From contig DASQFN010000117.1 of the NCBI GenBank assembly GCA_035633115.1, forward strand, positions 1 through 64,000: a stretch of 64,000 bases of DNA, read 5' to 3'. How positions within the stretch are numbered: position 1 is the first letter of the stretch; every line of letters begins with the position of its first letter. The DNA comes from Gemmatimonadaceae bacterium (GTDB taxonomy: Bacteria; Gemmatimonadota; Gemmatimonadetes; Gemmatimonadales; Gemmatimonadaceae). The notes below the pieces were generated by a model. The model saw nothing but the letters and a program-made list of their open reading frames with translations, searched no databases and was not told the origin of the DNA. This document shows, piece after piece, positions 18,597-27,300 of the stretch. The position numbers and the translations under genes are program-made.

Positions 18597-20377
18597 CAGT
18601 CGCGAGCCGTTTGCCTGGGAATGAACGTCTTGACCAGGGCGAAAGCAAACAAACCCAGTAGCAGTGCCTGAGCAGCGAGCGTCTCCGCACTGGGGAATAC
18701 CCCCATTGACGGCATGTGCGGCATGCCGGGCATCACCGTGATCGAAATGAGATTCCCTTCCTGCAGCTCGCGAATTCCCTTCCCCATGAAAACGAACGCC
18801 ATGTAGTAGAGGAGCACGCTCGTCACGGCGAAGAACGGGCGCATCGGAATCTTTACTCCGTACCTGTAAAACAGGGTGAACACCAGAGCGAGAATCACCA
18901 GGCCGGCAATAATGCCCAGTGAGAGCGGCAGGGCGATGTTGCTCCCTTCATTAAATAGCGCCTGGTAGAAGAGCGCGGTTTCAGCCCCCTCCCTGTACAC
19001 GGCCAGGAACGCCACGAGCGCCAGCGCCTTCCCGCCGCCGTGCTCCAACGCCCGATTCACCTTTTCGCGAATGAACTTCTGCCATTTGACCGCTTCCACC
19101 TTCGAGATGAGCCAGTAGCTCACTGAGAACAGCACGATCACGGCGATCAGCATCGTCACGCCCTCGACGATCTCGCGGCTGGCCGGCAGCTGCGCGAAAA
19201 GTGTCTTGAGGGCAATCGCCGTCACGGCGCTTGCCGCTACACCGAGGGCGACTCCGGTCCAGATCGAGCGCAGCCGCTCGCGGTGACCAGTCTTGATGAG
19301 AAAGGCGACGACAGCTCCAACGACGAGGATTGCCTCGAATCCCTCGCGAAGGATGATCAGGAATGATTGGAAGAATGCGCCCCAGCCACCCGATGTCGGG
19401 CGCGTTAGCTCGACTATCCGCGGCAGGTCCAGCGCAATCGCCTCGCGCGCGCTTCGCGCCGCAGCCATGTCGTGCTGTCTGACCGCGCCTTTGAAATCGG
19501 CGAAATGGCGTTCCATCGAGGCGACAAGGCCCGGCTCCTTTGCACGTGCCGGAGTCTCGAGAGGCTCGAATGCGATGTAGGCGTCGAACGCGCGATCGCC
19601 GGCTTCAGCCGGCCGGCCTGCCCGTGCAAACTCCAGTGCGCTGTCGAGCAAAGCGATAACCGTTCGCGCCGCCTCGGCACCAGGCGCTGCTTTCGCGTCC
19701 GCCTGCGCCGCGGGAAGAACCATTGGTTGTCTGCGGAGCGAGTAGACGTAGTTCACGATGTCCCACCGGTCCTGCGGCGGCAGCGAGGCGAACGATGGCA
19801 TCGGAGTTTCGCGAATGCCGACCGACACGACGTTGTAGGCGAGCGTCGCCGTGAGGTCTGGCGTCTCTCTCGCGTCTCCAATCGCCGGAGCAGGCACGTT
19901 GCCTGCTTTCGCCGCGGGTCCGTCCCCCCGACCGGCTTCACCGTGACATGAGGCACAATTCGCGGTGTAAAGCGCGTGTCCCCGTGCCGTGTCGAGCGGA
20001 GCAGACGGCAGATCCAGCGCTCCCGCAACACCAAGTGCTCCGCGGAACCGCGCTTCGATTAGCTGGACTTCCTGCGGCGGCCGCCTGGCTTTGACTGCAG
20101 CGATCAGCGTGTCGAGAAGAGCCTGTGTCGGCGGAGCGTTGTAACCCCTCAAACGCGTCGCGACGACGCGTGCGTCGCCGAGGAACGAGGTGGCCTCGGC
20201 GTATTCCTCGGCGGAGATGACATTGCCGCGGTCGTCGATGCCTTTCCGGTATTCCTCGACCGCCACACTGACGATGCTGGAAAGCCTTTTTGCCGAATTT
20301 TCCTGGGACTGTGCCGCGGCCGGCAGCAGGATCGCCGCAACCACGATCAGGCGGCCGATCTTTGAACCCGATTTCAT
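18596..20377 (-). CDS. FTR1-family iron permease fused to a cytochrome c domain
   Basis: Start is taken at ATG 20377, where a clear signal peptide begins (MKSGSKIGRLIVVAAILLP); an ATG 16 codons upstream has no such feature. The 593-residue protein has an exported N-terminal part with a c-type haem motif (CASCH, about residues 141-145, then GEAGRGDGPAA) and a Met-ligand region (MPSFASLPPQDRW), then a helical EfeO-like spacer, then an FTR1 permease with seven or so helices. Two REXXE iron motifs are visible, REGFEAILVV and REGAETALFY. FTR1 proteins move ferric iron after oxidation at the outer face; the haem domain may supply or accept the electron. Convergent with lgt. Confidence 0.92.
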   Translation of the reverse strand: MKSGSKIGRLIVVAAILLPAAAQSQENSAKRLSSIVSVAVEEYRKGIDDRGNVISAEEYAEATSFLGDARVVATRLRGYNAPPTQALLDTLIAAVKARRPPQEVQLIEARFRGALGVAGALDLPSAPLDTARGHALYTANCASCHGEAGRGDGPAAKAGNVPAPAIGDARETPDLTATLAYNVVSVGIRETPMPSFASLPPQDRWDIVNYVYSLRRQPMVLPAAQADAKAAPGAEAARTVIALLDSALEFARAGRPAEAGDRAFDAYIAFEPLETPARAKEPGLVASMERHFADFKGAVRQHDMAAARSAREAIALDLPRIVELTRPTSGGWGAFFQSFLIILREGFEAILVVGAVVAFLIKTGHRERLRSIWTGVALGVAASAVTAIALKTLFAQLPASREIVEGVTMLIAVIVLFSVSYWLISKVEAVKWQKFIREKVNRALEHGGGKALALVAFLAVYREGAETALFYQALFNEGSNIALPLSLGIIAGLVILALVFTLFYRYGVKIPMRPFFAVTSVLLYYMAFVFMGKGIRELQEGNLISITVMPGMPHMPSMGVFPSAETLAAQALLLGLFAFALVKTFIPRQTARD

Positions 20378-20450
20378 TCCGAGTGAATCTATCTGGATTA
20401 CAGCTTCAGGCAAACGGGCTTGCAATTACCCACGGAAGAGGAAGCGACGC

Positions 20451-21044
20451 CTACGCATCCTCGCTGCGGTACCGGCGCTCGCCCCGCAGCTCGGCTTGCG
20501 AGAGAGACGCGCGTCGGCCGGTCCGGGCCTCGAATCGTGCAACGAATTCCGGCAGGCGCTCCGACGTGAACCCGCTGCGGGCCAGTCCGCTCGCCGTCAC
20601 TGCACGTTCTATCGCCTCCGGAGGGCCTTCCACTTCCACGAGCGGATCCATGTCCGGGTATTGCTCGAATCGAACCGTCGCACCGTTCAGCTCGTACTGA
20701 ATGATGTCGCGCTCGATCTCGACAGTCACCACGAAACCCAGCTTCTCGAGGATTACCGCAAGCGCGTCGGCATCGGTCACTCCGGTGGATGCTTCCTCCC
20801 GAATCTTGAATCCGCCTTCGTAGAGGGTTGGGCCCTTCCAGTCGAGGTGCGCGCGTTTGCCGGTATCGTCCTCGTAGACACGCAGCCGGAGCACATGATC
20901 GCGCAGCACCATCGAGTGATCGCGCAGATCGTAACGCGCGTCGATGAGGCGCCCTGAATATATGAGCCGGCCGCCGGCGGCTTCGATTTGCGCTCGCCGC
21001 GCCGGCACATCGTCCACCACGCTCTTGAGCTCTACCTCAAGCAT
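20451..21044 (-). CDS. CYTH-domain protein (class IV adenylate cyclase / triphosphatase family)
   Basis: A 197-residue stand-alone triphosphate-tunnel protein. It starts with the signature ExExK (MLEVELKSV), then has RYDLRDHSMVLRDHVLRLRV, HLDWKGPTLYEGGFKIREE and FEQYPDMDPLVEVEGP, all lining the tunnel with basic and acidic residues. Members act as CyaB-type adenylyl cyclases, thiamine triphosphatases or inorganic triphosphatases; which applies cannot be read from sequence. Its start overlaps the end of the HAD gene by 8 bases, and both follow a DMT transporter gene. Confidence 0.9.
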   Translation of the reverse strand: MLEVELKSVVDDVPARRAQIEAAGGRLIYSGRLIDARYDLRDHSMVLRDHVLRLRVYEDDTGKRAHLDWKGPTLYEGGFKIREEASTGVTDADALAVILEKLGFVVTVEIERDIIQYELNGATVRFEQYPDMDPLVEVEGPPEAIERAVTASGLARSGFTSERLPEFVARFEARTGRRASLSQAELRGERRYRSEDA

Positions 21045-21729
21045 TCATGATCGAGCTGAGCACCGCGCTGGTATCCGCCAGCGACTCGAACAGTGCATAG
21101 GGTTGGTGCGCCGCAAGCTGCTCGACTGTGTAGCCGCCCGTCGCAACCGCGATTGCCCGCGCGCCGATTGCTTCGCCGCACTGAATGTCCGCGGGCGTGT
21201 CACCGATGATCACGAGCCGGTTCCCCAGAACGTCAATGCCGAGCAGCTCGCTCGCGCGGCGCTGGGCGACGGCGGGGAGCTCCGGCCGGAGCTCGTGGTC
21301 GGACCCGAACGCATTCACGCGAAAGCGGGCCGGATCGATCCCGGCGGCAGCGAGCTTCGCGCGCGCTCCTGTTTCGATGTTCCCAGTCAGGAGCCCGACG
21401 ACGACGCGGTCTTCGCGCTCGAGCGCGTCGAGCAGCTCGAGCACTCCCTCCAGCACGAGCATCGTGCGATCTCCGGATTCGAGCTCCGTCGCCAGCCCGA
21501 CGACGTACGACTCGAGCAGCTGATCCATCTGCGCGTCGATGGCCTCGTCGGTGAATCCTTCCCGCCGCATGAGGTCGCGCACGATCTGCCGGTCGGTCTT
21601 TCCACCATAATGGTATTCGCTCGAGCCGGGAGACCCGAATACTTCGGTAAGCGCACGCTCCATCGACCTGCGCCCCGCTCCGCCACTCATGAGGAGCGTA
21701 CCGTCTATGTCGAAGAGAACGATTCTCAC
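21037..21729 (-). CDS. HAD-family phosphatase
   Basis: GTG 21729 overlaps the stop of the upstream transporter gene (GTGA) and gives 230 residues; longer in-frame sequence upstream belongs to the transporter gene. HAD motif I is VLFDIDGTLLMSGG, motif II falls in LLTGNIE, and motif III/IV is VIIGDTPADIQCGEA. The cap domain and overall length resemble phosphoglycolate phosphatase-like HAD enzymes. Glycolate oxidase genes occur elsewhere in the window (39.5-43.4 kb), so a phosphoglycolate role is conceivable but not shown. Confidence 0.9.
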   Translation of the reverse strand: MRIVLFDIDGTLLMSGGAGRRSMERALTEVFGSPGSSEYHYGGKTDRQIVRDLMRREGFTDEAIDAQMDQLLESYVVGLATELESGDRTMLVLEGVLELLDALEREDRVVVGLLTGNIETGARAKLAAAGIDPARFRVNAFGSDHELRPELPAVAQRRASELLGIDVLGNRLVIIGDTPADIQCGEAIGARAIAVATGGYTVEQLAAHQPYALFESLADTSAVLSSIMNA

Positions 21730-22613
21730 GTGCGTGTCAGGAAAATTCCGGTCATGATCGTCCCGGTTCCAACTCCCTGCCAGAGCGTGGGCGACTCGTG
21801 GAGGAATATCCACGCGACGATGATTGCAATAGCCGGCTGGAGATTGCTGTACACCGCTGTGCGCGTTGGGCCCAGGACGCGGAGGCCGCGGTACCAGAAG
21901 AGATACGCAACGACCATCGAGATGACGCTTGCGTAAAAGAGTGATGCCCACACGGCCGGACCCACCGTTTCCCACTTCGTTGCGGCGAGCGCTCTCGGAG
22001 AAGCGATAAGCAGAGGCAGCACGCCTCCGGTCATCGTCAGCGCCGACAAATGCACTGGGTCCGTTTTTATCGCCAGCGGCTGGAGCATCACCGTGAATGC
22101 AGTCCAGCAAAAGACTCCGACGAAAACGAGGAGCGTGCCGAGCAACGTTGCGTTGCTGTGATCACCGCGTGCGCTGCCGAATACAACCAGGGCTACCCCG
22201 CCAACCGAGAGCGCCACTCCGTAGAGAGTGCGCCGCCTGACGCGTTCGATTCCCTTGAGGCGGCTGGCGACGGCGATGAACGCCGGCGCTGCGGCGACTA
22301 TCAGCACAGCGTTGCCGACATTCGTCCGCGAGAGGCCTTCGACAAAAAATATCTGATACAGGCCGTTGCCGAGAATTCCGAGCAGCATCAGCGTGATGAT
22401 GTCGCGCCGGGGCGGCCATGGGCGCCGCCGAAAAAATGCGATCGCCATCAGGACGGCCGCGGCGATGCCGACGCGCAGACCGGTGAACGCCAGCGGTGAA
22501 AAGACGGCGGTCGCGTACTTGATGACGCTGAAGTTCACAGCCCAGATCAGCGCCATCAGCGTCAGCAAAGCGTCAGTCGTGCCGAACGAACTGCCGTCTT
22601 CGGTTCCTGTCAT
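21726..22613 (-). CDS. DMT-superfamily (EamA) transporter
   Basis: A 295-residue membrane protein with about ten predicted helices in two EamA repeats: the first around ALIWAVNFSVIKYAT and LLGILGNGLYQIFFVEGLSRT, the second around VGVFCWTAFTVML and SVISMVVAYLFWYRGLRVLG. Such carriers export metabolites or amino acids; substrate unknown. First gene of a coupled run with the HAD and CYTH genes. Confidence 0.9.
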   Translation of the reverse strand: MTGTEDGSSFGTTDALLTLMALIWAVNFSVIKYATAVFSPLAFTGLRVGIAAAVLMAIAFFRRRPWPPRRDIITLMLLGILGNGLYQIFFVEGLSRTNVGNAVLIVAAAPAFIAVASRLKGIERVRRRTLYGVALSVGGVALVVFGSARGDHSNATLLGTLLVFVGVFCWTAFTVMLQPLAIKTDPVHLSALTMTGGVLPLLIASPRALAATKWETVGPAVWASLFYASVISMVVAYLFWYRGLRVLGPTRTAVYSNLQPAIAIIVAWIFLHESPTLWQGVGTGTIMTGIFLTRT

Positions 22614-22658
22614 GCGGAAAGCTAGCTAGTGCCGCCGCATGGCTGCTACTTTCTCGCG

Positions 22659-23084
22659 ATGCATATCTCGTTCGCCGTTTTTGCCGACGGTGCCAATCTC
22701 TCGCAGGAGGGAAAACTCAATGTCCTGGGCGTGTTCGATGCGCTTCAGGTCGGCGGATTTCCCGCGATTCATCCGCGTACTCACTTCGTCATCCGGCTCA
22801 AGGGATCGGTCGAAGACACGGGCGGCCACAGACTGACATTTCGCTGGATCAGTCCCGGCGACGAGGAGCTGTGGTCGTCCGACGGGGAGCTGAACGTTGC
22901 GCCCGGGCCCAATCCTGCTTTCGAGATGGACCTGCCCATAATCGCCGTCATCGACCTGCCGCTCAACTCCGCGGGCCTTTACACGATGCGGGTGTCACTG
23001 GACGGTGAGCCGACGGCCGATGTGAGATTGTTCGTGAGCGGTGTGCAGCCGGTTGTGATGCAGCAGAACTCGATGGTCAGCTAG
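22659..23084 (+). CDS. DUF6941-like protein of unknown function
   Basis: ATG 22659 gives 141 residues starting MHISFAVFADGANLSQEGKL, with VLGVFDALQVGGFPAIHPRT and a beta-rich remainder ending in SLDGEPTADVRLFVSG. I recognise this as the widespread small family now called DUF6941, with an immunoglobulin-like look; no function is known to me. There is no signal peptide. Its 3-prime end overlaps the convergent C40 peptidase gene by 8 bases. Confidence 0.72.
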   Translation: MHISFAVFADGANLSQEGKLNVLGVFDALQVGGFPAIHPRTHFVIRLKGSVEDTGGHRLTFRWISPGDEELWSSDGELNVAPGPNPAFEMDLPIIAVIDLPLNSAGLYTMRVSLDGEPTADVRLFVSGVQPVVMQQNSMVS

Positions 23085-23841
23085 CGACGATCCTTCGCGC
23101 GAACCGGAACCGCGCGATCAGCGCCCGCGTGTAGTCGTCCTGACGGTCCAGCGATTCGATCGAATGACCCCCTCGACCGAGCGCGACATGCACGAGGTTC
23201 GTCGAGCCGGCAGCCAGTGCGACGTGAGTGATCTGGGCGTCCTCACTGTCAGCGAAAAAAAGAAGATCGGCCGGCTTCAGTGCGTCGAGCCCTCCCTCCA
23301 CCGCCACGCCCTGGGTCGCCTGCTGCCACGCGTCGCGCAGAAGGTGAATGCCGTGCAGCGCAAAAATGCTCTGCACCATTCCCGAGCAGTCGGCCCCCCA
23401 CGGAGTGATGCCGCCCCACTGATAGTACGTGCCCTGAAAAAGTGCGATCGCCGAAGCGACAATGGCGTCGGCCGTCGGCGGGAACGTCTCGCGCCGGCGC
23501 GCCAGCTCCATGCTGCGGCCCGCGATACAGTGCCCATCGCCGACCACTGCGCCCAACGGAAGGTCGAGTGTCAGGCTCCGGCTGTCGCGAATGCTGCAAC
23601 CCATCGACAGCTCTCCTTCGATGTCCCATGCCCACTCGGGCCCGTCGGCAGCGGACGGCGCGGTGTACCCTTCGTGCATCCAGCCCTCGTAGCCGTCGGC
23701 GCCGCGAAGCCTGAGCCAGGACCCTTCAGTGCTGATGACCTCGGCCGAATGACCGTAGAGCAGTTGACTTGTCTGCGTGCTCGCCGCCCTTTGCTCACCC
23801 AGCAGCGGCGCAATGGGGGTTCGAACGACAATACGCGTCAA
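23077..23841 (-). CDS. C40 (NlpC/P60) peptidase with SH3-like domains
   Basis: A 254-residue cell-wall hydrolase candidate. The N-terminal half is SH3-like (LLYGHSAEVISTEGSWLRLR then GYEGWMHEGY); the C-terminal NlpC/P60 domain has the catalytic Cys in WGADCSGMVQSIFALHG, a His in ITHVALAAG and a further His in GRGGHSIE. This arrangement matches peptidases that cut gamma-D-glutamyl-diaminoacid bonds. No signal peptide is visible, so it may act on imported muropeptides in the cytoplasm, or be exported another way. The upstream zinc-ribbon gene overlaps its start by 4 bases. Confidence 0.88.
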   Translation of the reverse strand: MTRIVVRTPIAPLLGEQRAASTQTSQLLYGHSAEVISTEGSWLRLRGADGYEGWMHEGYTAPSAADGPEWAWDIEGELSMGCSIRDSRSLTLDLPLGAVVGDGHCIAGRSMELARRRETFPPTADAIVASAIALFQGTYYQWGGITPWGADCSGMVQSIFALHGIHLLRDAWQQATQGVAVEGGLDALKPADLLFFADSEDAQITHVALAAGSTNLVHVALGRGGHSIESLDRQDDYTRALIARFRFARRIVAS

Positions 23842-24062
23842 TGCTCCGGCCAGTCGATCAGTGGAATCTCGCGCCTCGCCGGGAGCGCCGGCTCGGGCGT
23901 GAGGTCATCGGCGCAGCTCCGGCATCGAAGCACACCGCGAATACTGCACATGACGCAGATGAACGTTCCACACGTGGAGCACGGGTAGCCTTCGGACGCG
24001 CGCTCCTCATTACCGCAGGAGCGGCAGATCATCGCATCCTTCTCGTGCAGCTCGCCCATCAT
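23838..24062 (-). CDS. Small zinc-ribbon/B-box-like protein
   Basis: A 74-residue protein holding CRSCGNEE, CSTCGTFICVMC and CRSCADD, enough cysteines for two zinc sites. The stop overlaps the start of the C40 peptidase gene (4 bases), so they form a two-gene unit. ATG 24062 or 24059 and 24032 are possible starts. No enzymatic domain; a protein-interaction or zinc-binding role is likely. Confidence 0.75.
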   Translation of the reverse strand: MMGELHEKDAMICRSCGNEERASEGYPCSTCGTFICVMCSIRGVLRCRSCADDLTPEPALPARREIPLIDWPEH

Positions 24063-24104
24063 TACCCTCCGATCTTACTCCCCGAACTCACCAAGCTAGC
24101 ACCT

Positions 24105-24299
24105 ATGACGGAGGTTCCTTCTTGATTCGGCGGATTGTCCGGATTGAGTCGTACCGTCTTAATGCAAGTGTCCATAACAGAGCCTTCTTCTTTTTGTTTT
24201 ACAACAAAAGCTCGAACGCTGGGTGGCGCTTTGCCTGCCCTGGAGCCACTTCCGGGATGATCCGCATAATCCGCCGAATCAAGAAGAAACCTCTGTCAT
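24105..24299. repeat. MITE-like element with 39-bp terminal inverted repeats
   Basis: The only gap above 300 bases without a gene (24063-24370) contains this element. Arms 24105-24143 and 24261-24299 are inverted copies identical at 35 of 39 positions, sharing an uninterrupted block CTTCTTGATTCGGCGGATT. The 117-base interior codes for nothing I can see and holds an AT-rich stretch (24180-24215). No transposase is nearby. It is either a non-autonomous mobile element or a large hairpin in the trailer of tamB. Confidence 0.6.
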
Positions 24300-24370
24300 T
24301 GATGCAGGCCTCGTGCAACCAGCATCAATCCGACGAGCGGGAGCCCGCCGTCGCAACGGTAGAGCTTGGC

Positions 24371-27300
24371 CTAGAAGCGCCAGGTGCGGAAGAGGTCGAA
24401 CCCGAGCTGCCGGGGCGTCTGCTGCTGAATCTGGCTCGCATTCGACCGCGCGCACGTCAGGTCGCTCGAGCCGGGCTCGATGCCGGCCTGGGCCGAGTAG
24501 ATCGAGTTGAACCGGTACTCGAGCTTGAGCCCGAAGTTCTCGACGAAATTGCTGGCATTGACGACGCACAACCCTGTGCTCAGGCCGACGAACCACTGAT
24601 TCCCGATCTGCTTTCCGAGTATCGCGCGCGTATTCAGAAGATTGTAGTAGTACGGGTCCGTGGTGCGCGCGCTCGCGTCGTATCCCGCGGTCTGCAGCTC
24701 CACGATGTCCAGAATATTCTTTGGAATTGCATTCGTGAGAAGATTGCCGCCGTAGCGGATCGCCACCGACGCCAGCTGCGACTGATACTCGGCGCTGCTG
24801 TTATCGAGCGCGATGGCGGGCTCACCCGTGATCAGATAGCTCAGCAGATCCGACTGTGAGAGCGGGAGGTTGTCCGGGTTGTCGAGTGACAGCAGCGGAC
24901 GCTCGAGCGTGCCGCCGATTGTAACGCGCACCCGGATATCGCGAACGTTGGCGCTCCGCTGCCGCGGCTGACGGATTGTGTGAATCGCGCGGATGTCCAG
25001 CGTGGGATTCAGATCGGGCGTTCCGAAGAATCGCAGGCTTCCGCTTTCCACGTCGAACGTCGGCTGGACGAATGGATCGACGAGATTGAGGCGATAGGTT
25101 CCGCGAACCGCGTTGAGCGTTCCCTCGAGCGCGAGCTGCGAGGACTCATTCGTCCGTGAGCTCTTTCCCAGCGTCACATTGAGCGATCCGCCGAGCTTCA
25201 CGTTCGCTTCGGAGGACCGGAGCCAGACGGCGTCGCCGATGTTCACCTGGACGTTCTCCAACGAGAGATTGCGGGCGAAATCGCTCGGCGTCTCCGGGAG
25301 GAGCGTACGGTCGCGGGCGAGCAGCGTGTCGAGGATTACAGCAAATTCCGGATCACTCAGGTCGACGATCTTCTTCGTGATGAGCTCGGGGATGTAGATC
25401 GTGCCGCGGTCGACCCTGACCGCGCCGCTGACGGTCGCCGCCTTGTACAGACCGCGCAGCGTGATCACGCTGTCGGTCGAGATGTCCAGCGACGCGAGCC
25501 CGGGCTTCTCGATGATGTGGAAGTTCTCGGCGCGCGCGCGGAGTGAGAACTCGGGATTGTCGTAGCGCGCGAGGTTCACGAATCCGTCTACGGACATCGT
25601 GCCGCGCCGCTCGCGGCGCGTCTCGGCCGCAAGGCGCTTCACGAACACCGTGTCCCCCGCAAGCGCGACGTCGGCGTTGATCCGCTCGAGCCGCGTGCCG
25701 ACGTTCCTCAGCGTCGCGACTCCGTCCGTAATCCTGAACTGGCCCGAAAGCACCGGCTGCTTGACGGTGCCCGACATGTCGACGTTTGCGACGAGGGGCC
25801 CGCGCGCACTCTGAACGCCGGGAATGAACGCCTCGAGAATCGCGAGGTCCACGCTGTCCGTTCGAACGTTGCCGCGCAGCGAATCGCCGATCAACCGAAC
25901 GTCACGAATGGCAAGTCGCGCGTTAGAGTAGCTGAGGAGAAGCGAATCGAGTGTGCCGCCGCCTGGCACGAGCATCACGTGCGCGGGTGCATCCAGGCGA
26001 TAACTCGACCCGTCGGATACCGTTACCCGCCCACTGTCCAGCACGATTCGCGTCGTATCGTTCGAGTGCATTGCACTTCCGCGCAGCGTCGATGTCACGC
26101 CGTTGCCGCTCACGAGCGATGCGTCGAACACCGCGAGTCCGGCCGAATCGAGGCGCGCGTCCGCGTCAACGGACGTGAAGCCGACAGGGCCGGCCATGAG
26201 ACTCTCCGCATGGAGATTCAGCGTTCCACTGGGGGCACCAGCGAGGTCGCGAAGCGCAAACTTTCCGGTCAACGAGCCAATCCGTCGCCCTTGCGCCGAA
26301 AGATCGTGGCCCGAAACAGTTCCGCTCAACGCCATCGAGCGGGCCGATCCAACAACTTCGCCCGCCACGCGGAGGGAGCCTCGCAACGAGTCGGCCGGGA
26401 GCGATGTCGCCGTATTGACGTAACGCTTTACGTCGGAGAGAGAATCAACTGATACCACGAAGCCGAGCTTGCCGGAGCCGGCTTCGGTCATCGCGACACT
26501 GCCGGAGGCACTACCGCTGGCTGAAGCGCTGCGGACGAGTAACGTGTCGATGTAGGCCATGCCCTTGTCCACGCGCACCGAAGCGGACGACGAGGCAATG
26601 TCGATCTTCTCGATCGTTCCCTTCAGCGCAGTCTTCAGCGATCCCGTGCCGGTGACTATCGAGTCGCCGACAAAATCCACGACGTAATCGCCCGCCAGGC
26701 TCGTGCGCGGCGCCTTGGGATTCTCGACGAGCGTGCGGAAGTTGAGCCCCGTCACCGTGCCGGTGCCGTGCGCACCGTACGTCGGAAGGTTCGCGTCGAC
26801 GGTTCCGTTGTAGGCAATAGTTCCGCCGGCTCCGGTGAGAGTCGTCACCATTGCAAGCTCGGGCGCGGTGCCCTTCATGCTCATCGGTCCCGTGTAATTA
26901 CCGCGGAGCGGAATGTCCGGATACGATTTCGCGAGCGTCGTCATGGAGACCGGCGCAGCCTCGAGCGCCATGTCGTAGATCATGAACTCGTCGCCGTACG
27001 TCACCCGGCCGGCGCCCGTGATGCGCGACGTCGGGAGGTCGTCATCGTGGTGCACGAGGTCGGCGTTGGAGAAGCGGAGGTCGAGCCACGAAGAGTCGAG
27101 TCTCGCCGTGCCGGACACGGTACCGCGCAATTCCAGAAACGCCGGATTGAGATAACGAATCGTGCGAAGGTCGAGCGTCTCAATGTCGACGTCGAGTCCG
27201 CGAAAGGTCGTGAACGCGGGATACAGGATATCGAGTCCACCGCGCGCAGTGCCGCGAGTTACGGCACCGGGTACGTTGGCGTCGGCGAAAGTGAACCGGG

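Noticed and set aside
24122-24859. 245-codon plus-strand open frame starting in the inverted-repeat element
   Set aside because: Most of it is antisense to the conserved TamB C-terminal domain; only the first third lies in the gap, and it shows no motif.
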